From contig JAGRHE010000005.1 in assembly GCA_020445165.1 (NCBI GenBank), positions 1 through 45,861 on the forward strand: a stretch of DNA of 45,861 nucleotides, given 5' to 3'. Origin of the DNA: Gammaproteobacteria bacterium. GTDB taxonomy: Bacteria; Pseudomonadota; Gammaproteobacteria; Chromatiales; Sedimenticolaceae. Shown here one piece after another: positions 32,568 through 42,000 of the stretch (positions are counted from its first letter, which is position 1; every line of letters starts with the position of its first letter). A program made the translations under genes and the position numbers. The notes beneath the pieces were generated by a model that saw only the letters and a program-made list of their open reading frames with translations, ran no database searches and was not told where the DNA came from.

Positions 32568-34532
32568 CTACTCCGGCTCGCCGCTGAAGGCCAAAGCGTC
32601 GCCCATCCGCTCGTCCCAACGCAACAGGTCACGTCGCATGCGCGCATGTTGACGCTCGCGACGGACCTGGGCGCGCGAAAACATCCAACCGGCAGCACCG
32701 ATGCGGGCAAACAGGCGACGCCCAGCCAGCGCCGGCTCGGCCACCAGCGGGTCGTCCAGCGACAGTATCAGCTCGACCTGGCCCGGCTCGCCCTGGCGAC
32801 CACAGCGGCCGTACAACTGGCGGTCGATCCGGGCCGAATCGTGTCGTTCGGAAACGATCACGTGCAGCCCGCCTCGCTCGAGTTCTTCCGCACCCAGGCG
32901 GATATCGACCCCGCGGCCGGCCATGTTGGTGGCCACGGTCACCCGGCCAGGCTGCCCCGCCCTGGCGATCACGTCGGCCTCGTGTGCATCCTGCGCGGCA
33001 TTCAGCACCTCGTGCTCGATTCCGGCCTGGGCCAGGTAACGACTGGCTGTCTCGGAAGCCGCCACCGAGCGCGTCCCGATCAGTACCGGCTTGCGATCAG
33101 CGACCAGGGCCGCCGTACGCCGGGCGATTTCCCGCCATTTCTGGTCTGCCGTGGCCATGACACGCGCCGGCTTCACGACCCGCGCGACCGGTCGGTTGGT
33201 CGCAATTCGTTGTACCGCAAGGCGATAGACTGCCCAACATTCGCGCGCCGATTCACGTGCCGTTCCGGTCATGCCCGCGAGTCGCTGATAGCGACGGAAG
33301 AAGCGTTGGAACGTCATCCGTGCAAGCGGCACACTCTGCCCGGTCACCGTGCAGCCTTCCTTGCATTCGACCAGCTGGTGCAGCCCTTCTCCCCAGGACC
33401 GGTCCGGCATCAGGCGGCCGGTGTTTTCGTCGATGATCTGTACCTTGTCATCGCGCACCAGGTAGTGTTCATCGCGCCTGAGCAGGTACAACGCCGTCAG
33501 CGCGGTACGCACCTGTTGTTCGCGAAACAGGCGCCCGCACCATGCACCGGCGAGCTGCGCACCCTGCGCTTCGACCAGGGCACTGCCTTCGGCGGTCAGA
33601 TCGACCCGGCCCTGGCCCACGTTCAACACGAAATCGCGCCCGTTTTCGAGCGCAGCTGCCACGCCCAGCGCCTGCTCGGCCCGTTGCCGCTCCAGGTTGG
33701 GATCCGAGCGACCGGAAATGATCAGCGGCGTGCGTGCCTCATCGATCAGCACACTGTCGGCCTCGTCGACGATGGCAAAATACAGTCCACGCATCACCGT
33801 GTCGCGGGCGCCGGTTCCCGAGCCGCGCAGCCGCCCGAGCTTGTGACGCAGATTGCTGCCGGCCTTGTTGCGCAACATCCGGTCGCGCAGGTAATCGAAC
33901 GCAATCTCCTTATTGCTGCAGTAGGTGATGTCCGCCGCGTACGCGGCCCGACGCTGTGCCTGATCGAGACCACCGACGACGACACCCAGCGACAGGCCCA
34001 GTGCCCGATACAGTGGCGTCATCAGTTCCGCATCGCGCTGCGCGAGGTAATCATTGACCGTGATCAGGTGAACAGGAATACCGGCCAGCGCGGCGGTGGC
34101 AACCGCCAGGGTTGCGGTCAGCGTCTTGCCCTCGCCGGTATCCAGTTCGGCAATGGCACCATCGAGTATCGCCAGTCCGCCCTCGATCTGGACATCGTAG
34201 TGCTCCATCGAAAGCACCCTTCTGGCCGTCTCCCGGATCAAGGCGAAGGCATGTGCAATCACGGGATCGGTCAGCCCCTTGCTGACCAGGTCACGACGCA
34301 GCTGCAAGCGCCAGGCGACCAGACCCTCGTCATCCATCGCGACCATCGCCGGGCGAAGTCGACGTACGGACCGAACCAGGTTGCGCGCGCGTTGCGCTCG
34401 CCGCGGTTTCGTCAACGTACGATACATGCCGCCCATGCGGTCGATCACCTGCTGTTGCCAGCCGGTGCGCACGATCTTGTTCTCGGGATAGACGTGGGCC
34501 CGTGGCAGGTTGATCGATATGGCGGCAGGCAT
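32568..34532 (-). CDS. Shortened SecA-like translocase ATPase
   Basis: A 654-residue SecA paralogue. Walker A is DTGEGKT at residues 131-137 and Walker B is VDEADS at 255-260, followed by IDEARTPLIISG. The preprotein-cross-linking region includes YLVRDDKVQIIDENTGRLMP and GLHQLVECKEG near 357-393, then RYQRLAGMTGTARESA. The second motor half has GTRSVAASE, ATNMAGRGVDIRLG at 534-547 and QLYGRCGRQGEPGQVELIL near 572-590. The protein stops just after the first helix of the scaffold domain (RRDLLRWDERM). Most of the helical scaffold with the two-helix finger, the wing domain and the zinc-binding tail of the 900-residue housekeeping SecA are missing. ATG at 34532, 4 bases after the M50 gene's stop. 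The motor is intact, so ATP-driven movement of a protein substrate is plausible; it cannot be the general SecA. Confidence 0.9.
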   Translation of the reverse strand: MPAAISINLPRAHVYPENKIVRTGWQQQVIDRMGGMYRTLTKPRRAQRARNLVRSVRRLRPAMVAMDDEGLVAWRLQLRRDLVSKGLTDPVIAHAFALIRETARRVLSMEHYDVQIEGGLAILDGAIAELDTGEGKTLTATLAVATAALAGIPVHLITVNDYLAQRDAELMTPLYRALGLSLGVVVGGLDQAQRRAAYAADITYCSNKEIAFDYLRDRMLRNKAGSNLRHKLGRLRGSGTGARDTVMRGLYFAIVDEADSVLIDEARTPLIISGRSDPNLERQRAEQALGVAAALENGRDFVLNVGQGRVDLTAEGSALVEAQGAQLAGAWCGRLFREQQVRTALTALYLLRRDEHYLVRDDKVQIIDENTGRLMPDRSWGEGLHQLVECKEGCTVTGQSVPLARMTFQRFFRRYQRLAGMTGTARESARECWAVYRLAVQRIATNRPVARVVKPARVMATADQKWREIARRTAALVADRKPVLIGTRSVAASETASRYLAQAGIEHEVLNAAQDAHEADVIARAGQPGRVTVATNMAGRGVDIRLGAEELERGGLHVIVSERHDSARIDRQLYGRCGRQGEPGQVELILSLDDPLVAEPALAGRRLFARIGAAGWMFSRAQVRRERQHARMRRDLLRWDERMGDALAFSGEPE

Positions 34533-34536
34533 GCGC

Positions 34537-36702
34537 TTACACGTCGAACCGTTTGAGAAACAACTGCCGTATCTCGCGATACAGCTGATGGGCAATCGAG
34601 CGGCTGCCATGATCGAAGCGCACATAGGCGCGGCTGCCGACACCAGCCGCATCGACCGGGTCGAGCGGCGTGATGTCGAGCTGGTAGAGCATGCTCAGCG
34701 CCGTGGCGCCAGCGGCATCGGTCGGATCGACAGCGATATCCCCGCCACCCTGACTCGACAATGCCGGGCTGGGCAGCTGGTCGGTCACGAACGGAATCTC
34801 GCGCGTCACCCGGGCCATACGTACATCATCGAAGCGCTCGGCAAACCTGACTTGCACCCGCTCAGTGCCGACACGGACCAGGTCGATCGCATCCTGCGGG
34901 ACGACCACGCGTACGGTAGGTGACTGCAGATCTGCCACGTACCCGATCGGGTCGCCCTGGCGCAGGAAACGCCCGGGCAGATCGGCCGGCCGGGCGACCA
35001 GGAAACGACCGGCAACCGGGCTGCGCAAGGTCATCTCCCGGGTACGTTCGCGGGTCAGGGCCAGCTCGGCTTCCGCATGTCTGATCTGCTCGGCGACAAC
35101 GCGGGCCTCTGCCCGGTCGAGGACCTGCAAAGCGGCATACCGGGCGCGCAGCTCGGTCACCCTCGCCCGTGCCACGTTCACCTTTGCCGGCAGCAGTGGA
35201 TCGTGCATGCGCAGTATTGCCTGCCCCTTCTCCACGCTACTGTTCGGCGCCACCAGCAATTCATCGACGACACCGTTGATCGAGGCATGGACGACGGTGT
35301 CCTGGCCGGCCCAGACAACCCCCTCGGACACGGTTGCAAACGGCACGGGCAGCAGCGTGAGCGCGCCGACCACCAGCATCACGAACCCAGCCGTGACACC
35401 CAGCGCCCGTCGCCGGTGTTCGCGCAGGATCGGGCTGGTGAACAGGAAACCGATCGCTTTGGCCAATGGCAGGAAAAACATCATCACCGCTGCCCAGGTT
35501 CCCAGCAACACGCCGACCACCGGGAATTCGCTGGCAACGAACAGAATGATCGTCAACGTGATCGCAATCCGGTACAGGAACGCAGCGATACCGTAGAACA
35601 GGAACCATCCCGCTTCACCCGGCGCCACCACCGGCGACACGGCGCGCTCGACGCCGAAAAGGTGGCGTTGTACCAGGTAGCCGATGTAGCGGTTGGATCG
35701 CGGCCCCAGGTTGGGGATCTCGATCAGGTCCGACAACACGTAGTAACCATCGAAGCGTAACAACGGATTGCCATTGAACAGCACGGTGGAGATCCCGCCG
35801 ATCACCATCACGTTGAAAGCGAAAGCCTTGACCAGGCCGGGTTCCACGCTGACCCACACAAACATGGCGAGCGCAGCAAGGAACACCTCGACCAGCATGC
35901 CGGCCGAGCCGACCAACGCGCGATGCCACTTGCTGCGAAACGAGGACGCTGCCGTGGCGTCGACGTAGGGAACCGGGATGAACACCAGGAACATCACCCC
36001 GATCTCGTGTACCTCGCCACCACGTACCTTGGTCGCGTAGCCGTGGCCGAGTTCATGCAGCGCCTTGACCAGTGGATAGGTCAGCAGCAACAGCAACAGG
36101 CTCTCTGCCGCCAATACGCGATCGGCGATGTCGGTCGTCAGGGCCGACCAGTGCAGCCCGGCCAGTACCGATGCGGCTGCAACGACCGCGAGGAACAACA
36201 CCACCCCGAACCACGAGAACAAGGGCCTGACCAGCGGCATGGTCGCGGTCAGGAATCGATCGGGATCCAGCAGGGGCAGTCGTACCGCAAGCGGATTCAT
36301 CACACTCTGCAAGAGCTTGCGCCGTGCCTGCCGATCGGCGCGCTGCATCATCTCGCGCAGATCAGGGCTGGCATCGCTCTTCAGGACATCGGCCTGGTGC
36401 AACTGGGTCAGAAGCCGGATCACGTCGTCCTGGGTCAAGTTGTCGTCACCCAGACGCTCGCTGGCAATACCCCAGATCTCGTCGACGCTGCGCGTACCGT
36501 CCATCAGGCTGACGATCAGTTGTGCTTCAGGCGTGATCCGATGATGCTTGCCGGTCGCGTTGTCGCGGACCACGTACCAGCGCTGACCGCGAAATGTGTG
36601 CCGGTGAATACCGGTATGCGCCCGCAGCACCGGCTTGAGGCTCGCGACGCGGTACCAGCTGTTGCTCAGGCGGTTGTCCATGCCTAAGGCCACCAGGCCC
36701 AT
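34537..36702 (-). CDS. PqqD-like / M50 site-2 protease / HlyD fusion membrane protein
   Basis: A 721-residue hybrid. Residues about 33-110 are PqqD-like (FRGQRWYVVRDNATGKHHRI, then VDEIWGIASERLGDDN), a fold that binds peptide substrates. The membrane part (about 155-455) is an M50 metalloprotease with zinc motif HELGH at 216-220 and the partner NPLLRFDGYY at 312-321. The C-terminal 260 residues form an HlyD-type lipoyl domain (TVVHASINGVVDELLVAPNS), a short coiled coil and a beta-barrel. Both protease motifs are complete, so activity is possible. ATG at 36702 overlaps the upstream gene by 19 bases; ATG at 36681, 2 bases after the upstream stop, is an equally good start. Domain order suggests recognition, cleavage and hand-over of a substrate at the inner membrane. 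Confidence 0.88.
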   Translation of the reverse strand: MGLVALGMDNRLSNSWYRVASLKPVLRAHTGIHRHTFRGQRWYVVRDNATGKHHRITPEAQLIVSLMDGTRSVDEIWGIASERLGDDNLTQDDVIRLLTQLHQADVLKSDASPDLREMMQRADRQARRKLLQSVMNPLAVRLPLLDPDRFLTATMPLVRPLFSWFGVVLFLAVVAAASVLAGLHWSALTTDIADRVLAAESLLLLLLTYPLVKALHELGHGYATKVRGGEVHEIGVMFLVFIPVPYVDATAASSFRSKWHRALVGSAGMLVEVFLAALAMFVWVSVEPGLVKAFAFNVMVIGGISTVLFNGNPLLRFDGYYVLSDLIEIPNLGPRSNRYIGYLVQRHLFGVERAVSPVVAPGEAGWFLFYGIAAFLYRIAITLTIILFVASEFPVVGVLLGTWAAVMMFFLPLAKAIGFLFTSPILREHRRRALGVTAGFVMLVVGALTLLPVPFATVSEGVVWAGQDTVVHASINGVVDELLVAPNSSVEKGQAILRMHDPLLPAKVNVARARVTELRARYAALQVLDRAEARVVAEQIRHAEAELALTRERTREMTLRSPVAGRFLVARPADLPGRFLRQGDPIGYVADLQSPTVRVVVPQDAIDLVRVGTERVQVRFAERFDDVRMARVTREIPFVTDQLPSPALSSQGGGDIAVDPTDAAGATALSMLYQLDITPLDPVDAAGVGSRAYVRFDHGSRSIAHQLYREIRQLFLKRFDV

Positions 36703-38579
36703 AGCTTCAGGCGGAACCAGTCGATCAGCTCACCGGCCCAGATACGAAGGTAGCGGCGTTCGCCGGCATCGGTCTTGGCGACCCCCTCCATGCCCGGCCG
36801 CAAGCGCGGATCGATTTCCAGCAGTCCGGCCTCGACACGGAAATAGTTGCGCCCGTCACGCGCCTCGGTAATCGGGGTGATCTGTTCGATCCGGTACGGC
36901 AGCGTACGGTCCAGGAGCGACCCGACCTTGAGGTTACCCTGCTGCCCGGGAACGATATCCAGGACCTGGGTCTCATCCACCTCGAGAATGACCCGGTAGG
37001 AATCCAGCGGCGCCAGCTCGAACAATTGCTCACCGCGGCTGACTGCTGCACCCACCGCCTGGCTCAGGTCCCCCGACACGATGATGGCATCGAAGGCCGC
37101 GCGTAACTCGGTGCGCGCAAGTTGTTCGTCGAGCAGTGCAATGTGCGCCTCGGCCTGCTGGATCTGGGCACGCGCGATGTTGGTCGCAGCACGGTCGTGC
37201 TTACCCACGGCCTGGTCATACTCGGCCAGGCGTTGCTGACGGGTCGTGGTCCAGCGGACATGTTCGAGACGCATATCACGATCGTCGATGCGCGCCAGGA
37301 GCGCACCGGCCTCGACACGGTCACCGGCGCGCGCCGTCTGGTTGAGGATATATCCATCGAACGGAGCCACGACGGCACGTTGCACACCGCCTTCGATCCG
37401 GGCAGGGGCAGAGACCCGGTAGCTGCCGTCGACGAGCGTAAGCACGCCCAGCAACGCAAGCAGGCAAACCGCGGCAATTTTTCTGCCCAGGTAGTGGGGA
37501 CCGAACAAGCGATGCAGTTGCCGCCGGGACGCATCAGCGATCTTCCAGATCAGGTGACGGTCATTGCGCCGTTTTTCGTCGAGCACCGGTCCGCAGGCTG
37601 CCGCGACCGCATCGCACAGATCCACCGCATCCTGATCGAAAGGTTGGCCTGCAGCGCGCACCAGCAACAGCGCACCGATCACCCTGTCATCCGTATGCAA
37701 CGGCAGGCTCAGCACGGACCCATCGTCCATCACCGAGGCCAGGGTCTCGTGCGCCAGCGTCACCCGGAATTCTCCTTCGTCCGGCACCGGGAAGACGACC
37801 GCTGCGGCCTGGTCGACGGCCTCGTCCATGGCAGCGGCAATAGTGCGAACCAGGCTCATGCGCTGGCCGAACTCTGCGCTGTGCGACAGTGACTCAACCT
37901 GCATGTGACCACGACGCCGCATCCCGGTTGCCACCAGTTCGCATTCGAAGTGCATTGCCAGTTCGGTTGCCAGCGTGCGTGCAGCCGCTTTATAGGACGA
38001 CTGCTCGACCACCGCACCGAGCACATCCAGCGCGGTCGTCGTCTTGTCGACTGTATGCTGCGATGCCTGCACTGCACCGCGACGGGTTGCCACCTCGATC
38101 CAACCACTTCCCCATTGCAGGGCACGAATCACCCGGCGCAGTTCGTCCTGGCTGCGATCATCGATTTCGAGCGCGACCGCACCATGCGGCCGGCCATCGA
38201 CAAGGAATGGAAATGCACAGCAACACAGGGCACCACGCGGCCGGTCATCCTCACGATGACCGGAGACCACGCCACGGCTTTCCTTGAGCGCGCGCCGTGC
38301 CGTCGTCAGCAGCGACGTAGGTCCGTCGGCGGCCTTGTCCGGCCAATAGGCGGCCGCGACCAGCGCTTCCCCCTGCTGGAGAAACACCGCACCCCGGGCG
38401 ACCCCATCGATCATCAGGCACTGCAGCTCAAGCCAGTAACGCGCTATGTCCTCGCGCGACCCGGCGTCGGCCAAGCCGCTCCACAGTGCCCGATCAAGAT
38501 AGGCGACGCGACGCGAACGGGCACCCTCGGCTACACCCCGTCGCGTACCGCCGGCTGCATCACCACTGCTACCACTCAT
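36684..38579 (-). CDS. GAF-domain HlyD-type membrane adaptor
   Basis: A 631-residue protein. Two GAF-like sensor domains form the cytoplasmic N-terminus (about 20-165 and 180-335; e.g. SLPLHTDDRVIGALLLVRAA near 291-310). One membrane helix (about 367-384, KIAAVCLLALLGVLTLVDG) leads to a periplasmic HlyD-like part with a lipoyl domain (QRAVVAPFDGYILNQ), a coiled coil (about 435-500) and a beta-barrel ending in LRPGMEGVAKTDAGE. GAF domains usually bind small ligands such as cyclic nucleotides, so export could be gated by a cytoplasmic signal; no ligand can be predicted. ATG at 38579, 39 bases after DUF3467. Together with the M50 fusion it gives the operon two membrane-embedded adaptors. Confidence 0.86.
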   Translation of the reverse strand: MSGSSGDAAGGTRRGVAEGARSRRVAYLDRALWSGLADAGSREDIARYWLELQCLMIDGVARGAVFLQQGEALVAAAYWPDKAADGPTSLLTTARRALKESRGVVSGHREDDRPRGALCCCAFPFLVDGRPHGAVALEIDDRSQDELRRVIRALQWGSGWIEVATRRGAVQASQHTVDKTTTALDVLGAVVEQSSYKAAARTLATELAMHFECELVATGMRRRGHMQVESLSHSAEFGQRMSLVRTIAAAMDEAVDQAAAVVFPVPDEGEFRVTLAHETLASVMDDGSVLSLPLHTDDRVIGALLLVRAAGQPFDQDAVDLCDAVAAACGPVLDEKRRNDRHLIWKIADASRRQLHRLFGPHYLGRKIAAVCLLALLGVLTLVDGSYRVSAPARIEGGVQRAVVAPFDGYILNQTARAGDRVEAGALLARIDDRDMRLEHVRWTTTRQQRLAEYDQAVGKHDRAATNIARAQIQQAEAHIALLDEQLARTELRAAFDAIIVSGDLSQAVGAAVSRGEQLFELAPLDSYRVILEVDETQVLDIVPGQQGNLKVGSLLDRTLPYRIEQITPITEARDGRNYFRVEAGLLEIDPRLRPGMEGVAKTDAGERRYLRIWAGELIDWFRLKLWAWWP

Positions 38580-38618
38580 CGTTCGCGTCCACTGTCATAC
38601 TGCCTCAGCGCTTGTGTG

Positions 38619-38960
38619 TCACTGGGTGGCAGGGTTGCGCTGCACGTCGAGCTTGCCGTAACGCTCTTCGTAGCCGCGCAGGTGGTTCTCGAGCAGAATC
38701 GACAGACGTTTCGCAGCGTGCGGCGTCATGATGATGCGGTCGCTCAGCTTGATCGTGACTTCGGCAGCGCCACCGATACCGGTGGTCAGGTTGGTACCGA
38801 AAAACAGTCCACACTCTTCGCGCGTCATCGAAACATTGACGACGTTGGCGTACGAGGTCGACATCGATGAGTCGTCCCATTTCAGCGTCGGTTGCGCCGC
38901 GCTGCCGTTGTTGCCGGTGGCCGGCTTGGTGTTGTCGGTAGTCGATTTCGTATCAGACAT
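38619..38960 (-). CDS. DUF3467-domain protein
   Basis: A 113-residue protein. The first 30 residues are polar and probably flexible (SDTKSTTDNTKPATGNNGSA). The DUF3467 core follows: TSYANVVNVSMTREECGLFF near 35-54, then the conserved RIIMTPHAAKRLSILLENHL near 75-94 and YEERYGKL at the end. DUF3467 proteins are small and cytoplasmic, and their function is unassigned to my knowledge. ATG at 38960, 68 bases after the giant protein's stop and 39 bases before the GAF-HlyD gene, same strand. Given its size and position directly after the substrate gene, a chaperone or adaptor role for the giant protein is conceivable, but this is inference. Confidence 0.85.
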   Translation of the reverse strand: MSDTKSTTDNTKPATGNNGSAAQPTLKWDDSSMSTSYANVVNVSMTREECGLFFGTNLTTGIGGAAEVTIKLSDRIIMTPHAAKRLSILLENHLRGYEERYGKLDVQRNPATQ

Positions 38961-39028
38961 CTCTATTCAATTCCTGCTTGGTATTACGAAACGGGCGATG
39001 ATCCCGTCACCCACAGGTTAGCGAGCGG

Positions 39029-42000
39029 TCAGTCGAACAACAGCCAGACCGCATCCTTTTCTGTCACGTCCTCACCGCCCTTCAGGCGCGTGACTGCCTC
39101 GTCAGCCCAGGGGTTACTGTTGCTTGCGATGGAGTCGTCGCTGTCCTCGAACAGCACGTCATCGACTTCCACGAGCTCATCGATTCCCTCGGTACCACCG
39201 GCCAGAGCGGCGACCGTCATCGGTGTCGCGCCACCGACCACGTCATAATCCGCTTCGCCCCCCCGGTAGAAGGCTGAATCGACTCCGGCTCCGCCGTCGA
39301 GGTCATCATCGTCGTCACCGCCGAGCAACAGATCATTTCCGCTGCCGCCTCGCAACTGGTCGTTGCCGGCGCCACCGAACAGGACACTGTCCCCGCCACC
39401 GGCATCGATCACGTCGGCACCGTCACCGCCGAAGAACAGGAACGGCAGGGCCACGTCGTCGGCGACGGAGATCGAATCGGCGCCACCGCCAGCGAACACC
39501 ACGGCGCCTTCCAGGCCGGCCAGATCGAAACTCTGCACGCCTGGGAGGAAGCTGGCCGAAACATTCACCTTCGGATTGCCCGGGTCAGTCAGGTTCTGTG
39601 TCACATTCACCGTATCGGCCGCATCGGTACCGACGATGTGCAGCACGCCATCGTGCACGGCGACGCCACTGACATAGGCCAGCGTTTCGATCGTGTCGCT
39701 GTCGGCATCGTTGTCGGCGACGCTGATCTGCACCTTGTAGGCACCCGCCACGGCGTAGGTGTGGCGACCGAAGAATGCCCCCTCACCATCGCCCTGCTGT
39801 ACCGACGCGACGGTCGTGACACCATCGCCCCAATCGATACGGACCTCGTGCGCGTCGGCGATGCCGGCATCACTGAACGAACCCTCGACGTACGCGGTCC
39901 CGCCCGCCGGCACCATGCGTTCGGTCGGACCCAACGCCGGTACCGTCTGGCCGTAGACGGCAAAGATGATCGAAACATCACCGTAGTCGACCACCCCGTC
40001 GCCGTTCAGGTCGGCCGCGGCAACATAGGGACTGCTGGCCGGATCGCGACCGAAGCTGGAGGCAACGACCGAGAAGTCGTAGATATTGATCACCCCGTCA
40101 TCATTGAGATCCGGCATCGGAGCGAGACCGACACTGACTTCACCCATGACCGGCGCAACATTCAATACCTGCACATCACGTTGGGCGGCATCGGCGATGA
40201 CACCACCTGCAGTCATCACACTCACCGAAACGCGGTTGTTGAACAGGCCATCTTCGAACACGTGCCCGACTGCACCGGCACTGGCGAACTGATCGATGCT
40301 GCCATCGCCCCAGTCGACGATATAGCCCGTGACCGGAATCACGCCCGACGGCGAGCCGGGATCAACCAGGTCACCCAGCACCAGGGTGTACTCGGCACCC
40401 TCCAGCGCGGTGTCGGCACCGCTGATCTGCAGCACCGGGGCCACGTCGTCCACGCGGATCGACTTTGTGGCGACATCCGTATAGCTGCCATCCTCGTCGA
40501 CCAGCGTGACCGCGATGGTCACGTCGGCGCCAGCGACGACATCGAAGTAGATGTGTGCGACATCGCCGGGCTCGCTGAAGGTCTCGCTCTGCCCATCACC
40601 CCAGTCGACAATGTACTGCTGTACCGTGTCGTCACCCGGGTCGCTCGGCGTGCCCAGGTTGAGCACATAGACCGAACCCTCATCGACCGCACTGTTGCCA
40701 CTCAGTTCGATCAGCGGCGCCACGTTGCGTACGTCGGCGGTCAGGGTCGTGGCGTTGACGAAACTGCCATCCTCGTCGACCAGTGACACGCTGATCAGGT
40801 ATTCGGCGTCGCCATCGGCAAACACGTGATCGACGTTCAGGATCGGCACGAAACTGTTCGCGTTGGGCTGTGGCGCGGCGACCGTCTGCAACGGCGAGCC
40901 ATCGCCCCAATCAATGACGTATTCAGTGACCGTGTCATCACCCGGATCAACCGGTGGACTGATCTGCAGCGTGAAGTTGGAACCCTCGTTGACGCTCACC
41001 GTGCCTTCAACGGTCGACGCCGGACCCTGCAACTGGGAAGCGCTGGTACCGATGCCACTGAGTGTCGTGCTCGGTGCGACATTGTCGACCGTGACTTCAA
41101 GCGATGCCGTGTGCTGGCCATCGTCGTCCGTGGCCGTGGCAACGATCAGGTAACTGCCCGTCCCGCTGTCATCGGCATAGGCATGCACCACGCTCTCCAC
41201 GTCGCCGGACACGGTTTCGGTACTGCCATCGCCCCAGTCGATCGTCCAGTTGACAATACTGTCGTCACCGGGATCGGATGCCGCGAGGTTCAGCACATAG
41301 CCATCACCTTCATCGATCGATGCAGGCCCGCTCACCGACAGCGTCGGCGCGACGTTGGCAACCGCGACCGCCTTCTGCGCGACGTAGATGCCGTCCTCGT
41401 CCTGGGCTGTGACCGTGACGATGAGGTTGCCGTTGTCGGCGAACACGTGGGTCAGCGAGGCCATCGCTGACGTGACCGTGGTGCTGGTGCCATCACCCCA
41501 GTCGACCGTCCACCGGCTGATGGTGTCGTCGCCCGGGTCGCTCGCAGCAAGATCGAGGGTGTAGTTCTCGCCCTCGCTGGCATTGTCGGCACCGACCAGG
41601 CTCAGGGTCGGTGCCACCTCGACCACCCGGACACCGGTGAACAACTCGGTCGAACCGCCGTCTTTGTCGGTGATCACACCACGCACGGTCCGCGTGCCAC
41701 TGTCCTTGAGATAGCTCGCGTCGACCGTTGCGCTGGCCGACGTGGAACCGCTTATCTCGAACGTGCCGTCGTTGTCGAAGTCGTACGAGTAGGTGAAACC
41801 GGCCGCAACATCCGCCGCCGACGGATCGGTCGCATTGACGAAACTGACCGTGGCCGACTCGCCCTCGCTGACCGGTGCGCCTGGAGCGGCCGTCGAATTG
41901 GTCAGTACTGCGCCTGGGGCTGCGTTGCGCACCGTCAATCCGGCACTCGCCTGCGCGGTATCCACGCCCAGTCCACCGGAACCGTCACCGTAGGCCACCT

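Noticed and set aside
32328..34556. 742-codon rightward open frame over the SecA-like gene
   Set aside because: Shadow frame of GC-rich coding DNA; the opposite strand carries complete SecA motifs.
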